A DNA stretch of 64,000 bases. Source: Nocardioides sp. HDW12B. Its GTDB lineage: Bacteria; Actinomycetota; Actinomycetes; Propionibacteriales; Nocardioidaceae. The stretch is from NCBI RefSeq assembly GCF_011299595.1, contig NZ_CP049867.1, forward strand, positions 3,658,001 to 3,722,000, read 5' to 3'. The translations under genes and the position numbers were made by a program. Below are positions 45,867-54,454 of the stretch, in pieces (the stretch's first letter is position 1; each line of letters begins with the position of its first letter). The notes under the pieces were generated by a model. That model ran no database searches and was not told the origin of the DNA. It worked only from the letters and a program-made list of their open reading frames with translations.

Positions 45867-47285
45867 TCAGTCCTCGACCGCGAGCACCAGCAGCGCGGGA
45901 CCGGAGCGCACGACCAGGTGCTCGCCGACGAGGACGAGCTCGTCGATCGGCTCGCGGACGTTGAGCGGGCGCGGACGGGCGCGCTCCGGGTCGAGGGCGA
46001 CCAGGCCGTTGGGCGACGGCACCAGCCGCTGGTCGCCGACGGCCGTGGAGGGACCGAAGTTGTCGCGCTGCTCCCCGAAGGGCAGGTCGGGCGTCGACAC
46101 GCTCCACGACGCCCGCCCGTCGAGGTCGAAGGCCCGCAGCCGGGCGCCGCCTCCGGGCTCCGGCCCCTGGAGCACGATGCGCTCGCCCCACACCGACCCG
46201 CTGACCAGACCCGCACCGAGCGGCCGCCGCCACCGCTCCTCGCCGGCGGCGTCGAGGGCGACGAGGGCCCACTCGCTGCGCGTCACGCGGTCGTCGCGGC
46301 CGGGGGCGGCCTCGAGCACGAACCAGCTGCCGGTCCCGGCGTCCTCGCCCAGCAGCATCGCCGCACGGTCGTCGGGCGGCCGGTCGGGATAGGTCCACGA
46401 CGGGTCCCCGGTCGCGGCGTCGTACGTCGTCACCAGCGGCGCCTCGATCCCGCCGGCGACGGCCAGCTCGGCCAGCCGGACCGGGTCCACGACCCGGCTC
46501 ACGACGAGCCGGTCGCCGGCCACCGTGACGCCGGCGGCCTCGGTCACGCCGTCGAGGGCGCGGCGCCACGACACCGACCCCTCCGGCGTACCGGGCAGGA
46601 CGGGCAGCCGGGCGGCCGTCACGGGTGAGGCCACCCGCCCGGCGACCACGACGACGTCCGGCCCGGCCTGGTCGGTCTGCAGGGTGGTGGCCGGCTGGCC
46701 GGTCGCGGCACCGGCCAGCGGCACCTCGGCGCAGGCGAGCAGCTCGCCGGTGGCGCCGTCCAGGGTCAGCACCGCGGGCGAGGCACCGGAGGTCAGGAGC
46801 GTGACGGCGTCCCCGACCGGCCCGCCGCGCACGATCGACGCGTCGAGCTCCACCGACCAGGCGACCTCGCCGCTCGGCAGGTCGACGACGCGCAGCGACG
46901 TGCGCCCGACCAGGCCGAGCCGGTCGTCCTGCTGCTCGCCCAGCGGCAGCAGCGCGGGGGCGGGGTCGCGCGGCTTGAAGAAGCGGCCGGCCAGCAGCGG
47001 CCCGAAGGGACGGGCGAGGTCCTCGAAGGCGGCCACGACCGGCCCGCGCTGCCGACCCACGGTGCCGCTCGGCACCAGCTCGGCGCGCGCCACCAGCTCG
47101 GGCACGTCGGCGGCGAGGCGACCCACCGTGACCGGGCAGTCGACCGGGTCGGGCTCCTCGTCACGCAGCAGCAGCGCGGCGCCGCCGCCGGCGACCAGGC
47201 ACAGGGCCAGGCCGCCGGCGAGGGCGCCGGAGCGTCGCGACGTCAGGGCGTCACGGGTGGTGCGTCGGGCGGACCGGGCGCTCAG
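45867..47285 (-). CDS. membrane-anchored PQQ-like beta-propeller protein
   Basis: The 472-residue protein has a basic N-terminus, one transmembrane helix (LAGGLALCLVAGGGAALLL, about residues 24-42) and an extracytoplasmic beta-propeller with repeats such as TYDAATGDPSWTYPD and VALDAAGEERWRRPLG. It resembles outer-side PQQ_2-type scaffold domains and lacks recognisable catalytic residues. No ATG, GTG or TTG lies in frame between the DUF6458 gene and the helix. The best start is CTG at 47285, which overlaps the DUF6458 stop as CTGA, like the ATGA and GTGA junctions elsewhere in this window. Confidence 0.68.
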   Translation of the reverse strand: MSARSARRTTRDALTSRRSGALAGGLALCLVAGGGAALLLRDEEPDPVDCPVTVGRLAADVPELVARAELVPSGTVGRQRGPVVAAFEDLARPFGPLLAGRFFKPRDPAPALLPLGEQQDDRLGLVGRTSLRVVDLPSGEVAWSVELDASIVRGGPVGDAVTLLTSGASPAVLTLDGATGELLACAEVPLAGAATGQPATTLQTDQAGPDVVVVAGRVASPVTAARLPVLPGTPEGSVSWRRALDGVTEAAGVTVAGDRLVVSRVVDPVRLAELAVAGGIEAPLVTTYDAATGDPSWTYPDRPPDDRAAMLLGEDAGTGSWFVLEAAPGRDDRVTRSEWALVALDAAGEERWRRPLGAGLVSGSVWGERIVLQGPEPGGGARLRAFDLDGRASWSVSTPDLPFGEQRDNFGPSTAVGDQRLVPSPNGLVALDPERARPRPLNVREPIDELVLVGEHLVVRSGPALLVLAVED

Positions 47286-47536
47286 ACGACGCCGCGACCG
47301 CCGTCGGTGCGGCGCTCGCTCTCGGTGACGGTGCCGTCGGCGTGCTCGGTCACCACGACCGAGCGGCGCTTGCGGCCGGTGTTGGCCACCACCAGCGACA
47401 GGATCACGGTGAGCACGCCGGCGAGGATCAGGATCCAGCCGAGCGTGTTGTCCTCGATGCCGGGGATGTCGACCTCGAGGATGAAGACGAAGATCGCGCC
47501 GATGACGATGAGGACGATGCCGAGTCCGATGCTCAT
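47282..47536 (-). CDS. DUF6458 family membrane protein
   Basis: The 84-residue protein has two transmembrane helices (LGIVLIVIGAIFVFILEV and LGWILILAGVLTVILSLVVA) and a charged tail, the DUF6458 pattern common in actinobacteria. The role is unknown. A GGGAGGC ribosome site precedes the ATG. Its stop overlaps the start proposed for the beta-propeller gene, so the two form an operon. Confidence 0.83.
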   Translation of the reverse strand: MSIGLGIVLIVIGAIFVFILEVDIPGIEDNTLGWILILAGVLTVILSLVVANTGRKRRSVVVTEHADGTVTESERRTDGGRGVV

Positions 47537-47657
47537 GTGAGCCTCCCAGGGGGATCAGGAGGGCGTCCCTGCCCTCCCCACCAGTCTCCCGCGTCACACC
47601 TGTCCCCGGAGGCGGAATGGGTCAACCCGGGAGGCGGCGCTGGCTAGGCTCGGGCGC

Positions 47658-48194
47658 ATGACCGCTGCCTCCTCGCTCCTCGACCACCCGATCGCCCGGC
47701 TCGACGGGACCCCCGGCACGCTCGGCGACCTCACCGGCGGGCGGGCCGCGCTCGTGGTGAACGTGGCGTCGAAGTGCGGCCTCACCCCGCAGTACGCCGC
47801 CCTGGAGGAGCTGCACGCGACGTACGCCGACGCGGGCTTCACCGTGGTCGGCGTGCCGTGCAACCAGTTCCACGGCCAGGAGCCCGGATCGGCCGAGGAG
47901 ATCGCGGAGTTCTGCTCGGCGACCTACGGCGTCACCTTCCCGATGAGCGAGAAGGTCGACGTCAACGGCGAGACCCGCCACCCGCTCTACGCCGACCTGG
48001 TCGCCACCGACTACTCCGACGACGGCGGCAAGGGCTTCACCGGCAAGGACCCCGACCCGTCGGTGATCATCTGGAACTTCGAGAAGTTCCTGCTGGACGC
48101 CGCCGGCCGCCCGGTCGCCCGCTTCGCGCCCGGCACCACGCCCGACGACCCCCAGGTGGTCGCCGCCGTCGAGCGGGTCACCGGCGGCGCGTGA
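47658..48194 (+). CDS. glutathione peroxidase family thiol peroxidase
   Basis: The 178-residue enzyme reduces peroxides, in actinobacteria usually with thioredoxin or mycothiol-linked systems. It has peroxidatic Cys40 (NVASKCGLTPQY), Gln70 in PCNQF, Trp139/Asn140 in IIWNFEKF and the likely resolving Cys86 in EFCSATYG, i.e. the Cys-GPx/thioredoxin-dependent type. ATG at 47658 follows TAGGCT by 7 nt, so it is probably leaderless. The stop overlaps the next gene as GTGA, so the two are coupled. Confidence 0.92.
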   Translation: MTAASSLLDHPIARLDGTPGTLGDLTGGRAALVVNVASKCGLTPQYAALEELHATYADAGFTVVGVPCNQFHGQEPGSAEEIAEFCSATYGVTFPMSEKVDVNGETRHPLYADLVATDYSDDGGKGFTGKDPDPSVIIWNFEKFLLDAAGRPVARFAPGTTPDDPQVVAAVERVTGGA

Positions 48195-48928
48195 GCACGC
48201 GCCACCTCGCCTACGTCGGCGAGCCGATCACGCTGCAGCGGCTGCTGCTCGACCCGCCGCGTTCCCTGGCTGCGCAGGCGTGGTCGCCCAGCACCCAGCT
48301 GGGCGGGGTGGTCAGCGCCGACGGCTTCGGGGCGGGGTGGTACGCCTTCGGTCGTGACGAGCCGGTCCGCTACCGCCGGGCCCAGCCGATCTGGACCGAC
48401 GCGTCCTTCGCGTCGCTGGCCCCCACGATCGCGTCCTCCTGCATCCTCGGAGCGGTCCGCTCCGGGACGACGACGTTCGCCCACGACGAGTCGATCGTGG
48501 CGCCGTACACCCAGGGGCGCTGGCTGTTCAGCCACGACGGCGGCGTCGCCGACTGGCACAACGCGCGGCGCTCGCTCTACGACCGCACGATCGACATCCC
48601 CGAGGCGGCCGCTCCGGTCGACTCCGCGCTGATGTTCGGCCTCGCCGCCTCGCGCTGGTCGGCCGGCACCCCGCTCGGCGCCGCGCTGGTCGAGGTGATC
48701 CGCGAGGTCCGCAAGGTCGGCGGCGGACGCCTCAACATGCTGGCCGTCGACGGGCGCAGCTTCGCCGGCACGACGTACGGCGAGCAGCTGCACGTGCTGG
48801 AGAAGGACACCGGCATCGTGCTGGCCGGGGAGCCCTACGACGACGACCCGGACTGGATCGAGGTGCCCGAGGGCGTCCTCGTCGAGGGCAACGAGCACGG
48901 CCTCACGCTCACCCCGCTCGAGCTCTGA
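48191..48928 (+). CDS. EgtC-like class II glutamine amidotransferase lacking the nucleophile Cys
   Basis: The 245-residue protein matches EgtC-type amidohydrolases: RHLAYVGEPITLQRLLLDPP at the start, DGFGAGWYAFG, LGAVRSGTT and GRWLFSHDGGV. EgtC removes glutamate from a gamma-glutamyl intermediate of ergothioneine synthesis with Cys2 as N-terminal nucleophile. Here the start reads V-S-T-R-H-L, with Ser or Thr in place of Met-Cys-Arg, and no Cys codon is near the start. The GTG overlaps the peroxidase stop (GTGA). No egtA, egtB or egtD gene is in the window. It may be inactive, use Ser/Thr, or bind rather than cleave. Confidence 0.8.
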   Translation: MSTRHLAYVGEPITLQRLLLDPPRSLAAQAWSPSTQLGGVVSADGFGAGWYAFGRDEPVRYRRAQPIWTDASFASLAPTIASSCILGAVRSGTTTFAHDESIVAPYTQGRWLFSHDGGVADWHNARRSLYDRTIDIPEAAAPVDSALMFGLAASRWSAGTPLGAALVEVIREVRKVGGGRLNMLAVDGRSFAGTTYGEQLHVLEKDTGIVLAGEPYDDDPDWIEVPEGVLVEGNEHGLTLTPLEL

Positions 48929-48929
48929 G

Positions 48930-48946
48930 CGCTCCCCCTCGGAGCG
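48930..48946 (+). terminator. hairpin after the peroxidase/amidotransferase operon
   Basis: CGCTCC and GGAGCG pair around a 5-nt loop starting 2 nt after the stop codon. There is no T-run, so confidence is limited. Confidence 0.4.
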
Positions 48947-48991
48947 GACGTTCCCTGGCCACTCGTCCGCTTCCCGGCTATCGTGTCTCGC

Positions 48992-49327
48992 ATGGTACTG
49001 GGCGACGACGCCATCCTGAGCAACCTCCGGCGGGGAGCGCTGGAGTACTGCGTGCTGTCGCTGCTCGCGGACCGTGAGCGCTACGGCCTCGAGCTGGCGC
49101 GCGAGCTCACCGTCGACGGCGTCCTCATGGCCAGCGAGGGCACGCTCTACCCGCTGCTGGCGCGGCTGCGGAAGAGCGGGCTCGTCACGACCCAGTGGTA
49201 CGAGTCCACCGAGGGACCGCCACGCCGCTACTACGCGCTCACCGAGTCCGGGCGCGCCGTCCTCGAGACCTTCAAGCCGGCGTGGAAGACCTTCCGCGAC
49301 GCCGTCGACGCGACCCTGCACACGTGA
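48992..49327 (+). CDS. PadR family transcriptional regulator
   Basis: The 111-residue protein has the PadR winged helix. Landmarks are NLRRGALEYCVLSLLADRER, then YGLELARELTVD, then ASEGTLYPLLARLRKSGLVT and PRRYYALTESGRAVLE. ATG at 48992 follows TATCGT by 7 nt without a ribosome site. The next gene starts 13 nt downstream and encodes a HAAS-domain protein, a very common PadR partner, so the regulator and two membrane proteins form one operon. Confidence 0.9.
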   Translation: MVLGDDAILSNLRRGALEYCVLSLLADRERYGLELARELTVDGVLMASEGTLYPLLARLRKSGLVTTQWYESTEGPPRRYYALTESGRAVLETFKPAWKTFRDAVDATLHT

Positions 49328-49340
49328 GCCGAGGAGCCCT

Positions 49341-50633
49341 GTGACCACGCCGCCCCCGCCACCCTTCACGCGCCACCCTGCGGTCGCGCGCTACCTCGAC
49401 GAGCTCGAGCGGCTGCTCCGCGGCGTCGACCCCGTCGAGCGCACCGAGGTCCTCGACGGCGTCCGCGAGCACCTCGAGGCGTCGCTGCACGGCACCGCCG
49501 GCGGGGACGCCGTGGTCCGCGCCGCGCTCGACGAGATCGGCCCTCCCCAGGTCGTCGCGGACGAGGCGTACGCCGGCCGCCCGGGCGTGACGCTCGCGTC
49601 CTGGGCGGCGAGCTCGTCCGCGCACGACGGTCGCGTGCCGATCACCTCACGCCGCTGGGTGCCCATGGTCGTCCTCATCCTCGGTGCGATGTCACTGCTG
49701 AACTTCATGCTCCTCGACTGGGTCTCCGCCAGCTCCGGCGACGGCGAGCTCGGCCCGCTGCCACCGACCACCTCCGAGATCGTCCTGGGCTCGATCGGCC
49801 TGGCTCTGTGGTTCTGGCTGCCGATGGCCCTGCTGGTGGCGTGGAGCACCCTGTGGCCCGTTCGCGAGCGGGTGCTGCTCCTGGCCCTTTGGCCGCTGGC
49901 CCTGCTGCTGCACCTGACGCTCCCGGCCCAGCTCACGCAGCGCATCGTCCTCCTCGGCGGTCTCGCCGCCCTCTCGGTGCTCGCCGCGAGAGGCTCGCGG
50001 CGTGTGCCGCGGCCTCCTGGGGACTCGGACCGGCACCTCGACGGTCCGCGCGAGGTTGCGCGCGTCCGCGCACTCGCGCCGGTGAGCAGCCGTGGCTGGC
50101 TGCCGGCGAGCGTGGCTCTGCTGCAGGCCCTCGCGTTGCTGCTGGTCGTCATGGTCACGAGCTCGGCGAACACGGTGAGCAGCACCGAGAACACCTCGTT
50201 CGGCCCGGACGGCCAGGTCGTGCGGACCGTCGGTGAGACCACCTTCGACGGCCAGGCAGGCGCAGGGCTGGTCGGCATGCTGGCCGCCTTTCCCTGCTGG
50301 CTGCCGCTCCTCCTGCTGGTCACCAGCACGGTCCTGTGGACCCGCCGCGAGAGGCTCGTCCTCATCGCGGTGGCGCCCCTCGCGTCCTTCCTGCTCGGCA
50401 CGCTCCCGACAATTGGCTGGACACTCCTGGGCGAGGACGGGTTCGACCTCGCCGGACTCCTCGGTGAGGGGCTCGGGCTGTTCGGCGGCGTCACCGTCAC
50501 CGCCGTGCTCGTCCGCCGCGCGCTCGTCCGCGCGGCGGCCCTGCAGGCGTCGGAGGCCCGAGGTGCACCGACCCGCGGCCCCCGCACGACCTCTGCCGAC
50601 CACCACGACCTGACGCACCAGGAGCCCCGATGA
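49341..50633 (+). CDS. HAAS-domain membrane protein (430 residues)
   Basis: Residues 10-85 are a HAAS/DUF1700-like helical domain (HPAVARYLDELERLLRGVDP, ERTEVLDGVREHLEASLHGT, VVRAALDEIGPPQVVADEAY). Around eight transmembrane helices follow in two groups, and the tail is Ser/Arg-rich. HAAS domains couple PadR-type control to membrane proteins; the activity is unknown. GTG at 49341 has GAGGAG upstream. Its stop overlaps the next start as ATGA. The next gene encodes a shorter paralogue. Confidence 0.78.
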   Translation: MTTPPPPPFTRHPAVARYLDELERLLRGVDPVERTEVLDGVREHLEASLHGTAGGDAVVRAALDEIGPPQVVADEAYAGRPGVTLASWAASSSAHDGRVPITSRRWVPMVVLILGAMSLLNFMLLDWVSASSGDGELGPLPPTTSEIVLGSIGLALWFWLPMALLVAWSTLWPVRERVLLLALWPLALLLHLTLPAQLTQRIVLLGGLAALSVLAARGSRRVPRPPGDSDRHLDGPREVARVRALAPVSSRGWLPASVALLQALALLLVVMVTSSANTVSSTENTSFGPDGQVVRTVGETTFDGQAGAGLVGMLAAFPCWLPLLLLVTSTVLWTRRERLVLIAVAPLASFLLGTLPTIGWTLLGEDGFDLAGLLGEGLGLFGGVTVTAVLVRRALVRAAALQASEARGAPTRGPRTTSADHHDLTHQEPR

Positions 50634-51388
50634 CCCAGTCCCCCGTCACCTCCCATCCCCTGGTCGCGCGCTACCTCGACGACCTGGCCCGCCTGCTGCA
50701 GGGCGTCGACCCGGTCGAGCGGACGGAGGTCCTCGACGGCGTCCGCGAGCACCTCGAGACCTCGCTGCACGGCACCGACCGCAGCGACCACGACGTACGC
50801 ACTGCGCTGGACGAGGTCGGCCCGCCGCAGTCGGTGGCCGACGAGGTCTACGCCGGACGCCCGGACCGGACCGCCCCGCGCGAGCTCGGCGTGACGATGC
50901 CCGTGCGACCCCCGGCCACCTCGCGCAGCTGGGTGCCCCCGGTCGTCGCCGTGCTCGAGGGGCTGTGCCTGCTCCTCGTCCTGGGCGTGGTCGGGATGGC
51001 CGGGACCGTGACGCAGTCCCAGGTCGCGACGTCGGCGCGGGTGGGCGAAGTCGTGGAGAGCCCGGTCGTGACGTCGTACGACGGCTCGCCCCTCGCCGGC
51101 GTCGCGGCGATCTTCGGCAGCCTCCCGTTCTGGCTGCCGCTGGTGCTCCTCGTGGCGATGAGCGCGCTGTGGACCGGGCGGGAGAAGACGTTCCTCCTCG
51201 CGCTCGCCCCCCTGGGCGCGCTGCTGTTCGGCGTGCTGCCGAGCGTGGGCTGGGCGCTGTTCGGGGAGAACGGCGTCTACGGCGCCGCCTGGCTCACCAT
51301 CGGGCTGCTGCTGATCGGCGGCGGCACGCTCGTGGGCGTCCTCGTCCGTCGTGGGCTCATCCGGGCCCAGGCCCTGCGGGCTGCCTGA
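50630..51388 (+). CDS. HAAS-domain membrane protein (252 residues), paralogue
   Basis: The N-terminal HAAS domain is nearly the same as in the preceding gene (ERTEVLDGVREHLETSLHGT, TALDEVGPPQSVADEVYAGR), followed by four transmembrane helices (FWLPLVLLVAMSALWTGREK and others). It corresponds to the first domain plus the last membrane block of its neighbour, so it arose by tandem duplication with loss, or the neighbour by gain. The ATG overlaps the previous stop by 4 nt. Confidence 0.78.
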   Translation: MTQSPVTSHPLVARYLDDLARLLQGVDPVERTEVLDGVREHLETSLHGTDRSDHDVRTALDEVGPPQSVADEVYAGRPDRTAPRELGVTMPVRPPATSRSWVPPVVAVLEGLCLLLVLGVVGMAGTVTQSQVATSARVGEVVESPVVTSYDGSPLAGVAAIFGSLPFWLPLVLLVAMSALWTGREKTFLLALAPLGALLFGVLPSVGWALFGENGVYGAAWLTIGLLLIGGGTLVGVLVRRGLIRAQALRAA

Positions 51389-51400
51389 CCCCCTCCGAGG

Positions 51401-53362
51401 TCACCAGATCCGGACGCGCTCCTCGGGGTCGAGCCAGAGGCCGTCGCCGGGGGCGGTGCCGAACGCGGTGTGGAACTCGTCGAGGTTGCGCACGATGTTC
51501 GCGCGGAACTCGCACGGGCTGTGCGGGTCGACGGTGAGCAGCTGCTGCGACAGCTCCTTGCGGCGCTTGGTGCGCCACGCGTAGGCCCAGCTCATGAACA
51601 GCCGCTGCGAGCCGGTGACGCCGTCGCGCTCGGGCACCTCGGCTCCTTCAAGGCTGATGAGGTAGGCCTTGTGGCCGATGGTCAGGCCGCCCAGGTCGCC
51701 GATGTTCTCGCCCACGGTGAGGGAGCCGTTGACCGTCTCGCCGGGCAGGTCGCGCGGCTCGAAGGCGTCGTACTGCGCGATCAGCTTGTCGGCGCGGGTC
51801 TTGAACGCAGCCTTGTCGGCCTCGGTCCACCACTCGTTGAGGTTGCCGCGCTCGTCGAACTCCGAGCCCTGGTCGTCGAAGCCGTGGCCGATCTCGTGGC
51901 CGATGACCGAGCCGATGCCGCCGTAGTTCTCGGCCGGGTCGGCCTCAGGGTCGAAGAAGGGCGGCTGCAGGATGCCGGCCGGGAAGCAGATCTCGTTGGT
52001 GCCGGGGTTGTAGTAGGCGTTGACCGTCTGCGGCAGCATGAACCACTCCGAGCGGTCGACCGGCTGCCCGATCTTGCCCAGCTGGCGGTCGTGCTCGAAG
52101 GCCGAGGCGGCGCGCACGTTGTGCAGCACGTCGTCGGGGCGCACGTCGATCGAGGAGTAGTCGCGGAACGTGTCCGGGTAGCCGATCTTCGGCAGGAACG
52201 TCTCCAGCTTGCGGAAGGCCCGCTGCTTGGTCTCGTCGGTCATCCAGTCGAGGTCGGTGATGCTGCGCCGGTAGGCCTCGATGAGGTTGGCCACCAGGTC
52301 GTCCATGAGCGCCTTGCTCGACGGGGGGAAGTGACGCTCGGCGTACAGCTGGCCGACGGCCTCGCCCACGCAGCCCTCGACGAAGGAGACGCCGCGCTTC
52401 CAGCGCTCGCGCAGCTGCGGCGTGCCCGAGAGCGTCTTGCCGTAGAAGTCGAAGTTGGCCTGGACGAACCCGCTGGCGAGGTACGGCGCCGAGGCCTTGA
52501 TGACGCGCAGCCGGGCCCAGTCCTGCCAGTCGGCGTGGTCGACCTCGCCGATGAGGGTGGACAGGTGCTCGAAGTAGCTGGGCTGGCGGACGTTGACCTC
52601 GGCGAGGGTGCGGTCGTCGGCGCCGAGCGCGTCGGCGTACTCCGCCCAGGCGAAGGCCGGAGCCAGCTCGCGCAGCTCGGCGAAGGTCTTCAGGTTGTAG
52701 GCCTTGAGCACGTCGCGGGTCTCCGCGCGCTCCCAGTGGCCCTGCGCGATGCGGGTCTCGAGCGCCACGGTGCGGGCGGCGCGGGCCTCGGTGTCGTCGA
52801 GTCCGGCGAGGGCGAACATGCGCGCGACGTAGGCCTCGTACGCCGTACGGATCTCGGCGAACTTGTCCTCGCGGTAGTAGGACTCGTCGGGCAGCCCGAG
52901 ACCGCCCTGGAGCAGGTTGACCAGGTAGCGGTCGGAGTTGCGGTCGTCGTTGTCGACGTAGGCGCCGAAGAACCCGCCGCAGCCGGACCGCTCGAGCTCG
53001 CCGATGAGGACGGCCAGCGCGGTGTGGTCGGTGGCGGCGTCGATGCGGCGCAGGTCGGCCTGCAGCGGCTCGGCGCCGGCGGCCTCGATGGTGTCCTCGT
53101 CCATGAAGGAGCGCCAGAGGTGCCCGATCTGCTGCGTCGGCGAGCCCTTCTCGGCGTCGTCGGCCCCGGCCGCGGCCTCCTCGACGATGGCCCGGACGCG
53201 CTGCTCCGAGAGCACGTTGAGCTCCGAGGACGCGCCCCAGCTGGAGCGGTCGTCGGGGATCTCCTCGGTGTCGAGCCAGCGGCCGTTCACGTGGCCGAAC
53301 AGGTCGTCCTGCGGCCGGACGGCGGGGTCCATGCCCGGGCGGGCTTCGTCGAGCATCGTCAT
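51401..53362 (-). CDS. M13 family zinc metallopeptidase (PepO/neprilysin-like)
   Basis: The 653-residue peptidase has the M13 catalytic residues HEIGH (489-493) in VIGHEIGHGFDDQGSEFD, the third ligand Glu552 in GENIGDLGG and the NAYYNPGTNEICFPAGIL substrate strand. No signal peptide is seen, so it is probably cytoplasmic, as other actinobacterial members. It should cut short oligopeptides. ATG at 53362 follows TAGGGT by 7 nt (leaderless). The 61-bp inverted-repeat element starts 4 nt beyond that -10 box and so supplies the upstream part of the promoter. Confidence 0.93.
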   Translation of the reverse strand: MTMLDEARPGMDPAVRPQDDLFGHVNGRWLDTEEIPDDRSSWGASSELNVLSEQRVRAIVEEAAAGADDAEKGSPTQQIGHLWRSFMDEDTIEAAGAEPLQADLRRIDAATDHTALAVLIGELERSGCGGFFGAYVDNDDRNSDRYLVNLLQGGLGLPDESYYREDKFAEIRTAYEAYVARMFALAGLDDTEARAARTVALETRIAQGHWERAETRDVLKAYNLKTFAELRELAPAFAWAEYADALGADDRTLAEVNVRQPSYFEHLSTLIGEVDHADWQDWARLRVIKASAPYLASGFVQANFDFYGKTLSGTPQLRERWKRGVSFVEGCVGEAVGQLYAERHFPPSSKALMDDLVANLIEAYRRSITDLDWMTDETKQRAFRKLETFLPKIGYPDTFRDYSSIDVRPDDVLHNVRAASAFEHDRQLGKIGQPVDRSEWFMLPQTVNAYYNPGTNEICFPAGILQPPFFDPEADPAENYGGIGSVIGHEIGHGFDDQGSEFDERGNLNEWWTEADKAAFKTRADKLIAQYDAFEPRDLPGETVNGSLTVGENIGDLGGLTIGHKAYLISLEGAEVPERDGVTGSQRLFMSWAYAWRTKRRKELSQQLLTVDPHSPCEFRANIVRNLDEFHTAFGTAPGDGLWLDPEERVRIW

Positions 53363-53379
53363 GCCGCCGACCCTACTTC

Positions 53380-53440
53380 CCCCATGTAACGCGGGGTTAT
53401 GGACGCCGACCTTGGTGCACAACCCGTGGGAGGCGTCCAC
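53380..53440 (+). repeat. 61-bp repeat element, left copy
   Basis: The first 28 bp (53380-53407, starting CCCCATGTAACGCGGGG) and last 24 bp (53417-53440) are exactly repeated in inverted orientation at 54455-54515; the middle 9 bp differ. It lies directly upstream of the M13 gene promoter. Internal 7-bp arms GGACGCC/GGCGTCC can form a hairpin. Confidence 0.9.
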
Positions 53441-53516
53441 GAGCCGTGGTCGGATGAGTCGGCCCGGCTGCGAAATGGGGTGGCCGGACCGCCCCAGCGG
53501 TCGGTTCACTGGTGCC

Positions 53517-54413
53517 ATGGAACTGCCCGCCGGCCTCACCACCCGTCCGCTCACCCTCGCCGACGCCCGCGCGGTCTACGAGGTGATGGCGGCCCAGGAG
53601 CTCGAGGACGTCGGCGAGGTCGTCATCGAGGAGGCCGACATCGTCGCCGACTGGCAGCGGCCCAGCACCGACCTGGCCTCCTCCAGCCTCGGCGTCCTCG
53701 ACGGCGAGACGCTGGTCGCCTACGCCGAGATCACGCACGCCGACCGCGCGGACGCGGCGGTGCACCCGGCGTACCGCCGCCGTGGGATCGGTACGGCGCT
53801 CTCCGGCTGGGTCCGCGACACCGCGCGCGACCGGGGCGCGACCATCGTCGGCAGCCCGGTCCCGCAGGGGTCACCGGGCGACCGGCTGCTCGCGAGCCTC
53901 GGGTACGGCGAGCGCTGGCGGTCGTGGGTGCTGCGCCTGCCCGAGGGCCGCGACATCGAGCCGCAGCCGTTGGCCGACGGCTACGCCGTCCGGACCGCGG
54001 AGTCCGACGCCGACCGTCGCGCGGCGTTCGAGGTCAAGGAGGACGCGTTCCTCGAGTGGTCCGAGCGCGAGCGAGAGCCCTACGACGACTGGACCGCCAC
54101 GAGCCTCCGACGACCCGGCTTCGAGCCGTGGAACCTCCGGGTCGCGGTCGGCCCGGACGGGGAGGTGGCCGGGATGTGCTTCGTCGTGCTGGCCGAGGGC
54201 ACCGGGTACGTCGACCAGCTCGCCGTACGCCGTGACCGGCGGGGGCTGGGCCTGGCGCGAGCGCTGCTGGTCGACGCCTTCGCGCTGGCGCGCGAGCACG
54301 GGGCGACCGCGTCCGAGCTCAGCACGGACACCCGGACCGGTGCGCTGGGGCTCTACGAGCGGGTCGGCATGGAGGTCTCCAGCGTGTGGATCCACCGGGC
54401 GATCGCGCTCTGA
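53517..54413 (+). CDS. two-domain GNAT N-acetyltransferase
   Basis: The 298-residue protein has two GNAT domains. The first (about 1-145) has motif A in AAVHPAYRRRGIGTALSGW. The second (about 155-298) has VDQLAVRRDRRGLGLARALL and GALGLYERVGMEVSSVWI. The layout resembles MshD-type mycothiol synthases, though overall similarity cannot be judged here and many unrelated double-GNATs exist. It is the only gene between the two inverted 61-bp repeats. No clear ribosome site is seen before the ATG. Confidence 0.82.
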   Translation: MELPAGLTTRPLTLADARAVYEVMAAQELEDVGEVVIEEADIVADWQRPSTDLASSSLGVLDGETLVAYAEITHADRADAAVHPAYRRRGIGTALSGWVRDTARDRGATIVGSPVPQGSPGDRLLASLGYGERWRSWVLRLPEGRDIEPQPLADGYAVRTAESDADRRAAFEVKEDAFLEWSEREREPYDDWTATSLRRPGFEPWNLRVAVGPDGEVAGMCFVVLAEGTGYVDQLAVRRDRRGLGLARALLVDAFALAREHGATASELSTDTRTGALGLYERVGMEVSSVWIHRAIAL

Positions 54414-54454
54414 CGGCCGGACCCACGGGGCTGTCCCCCATCCGGGCACGGGTT

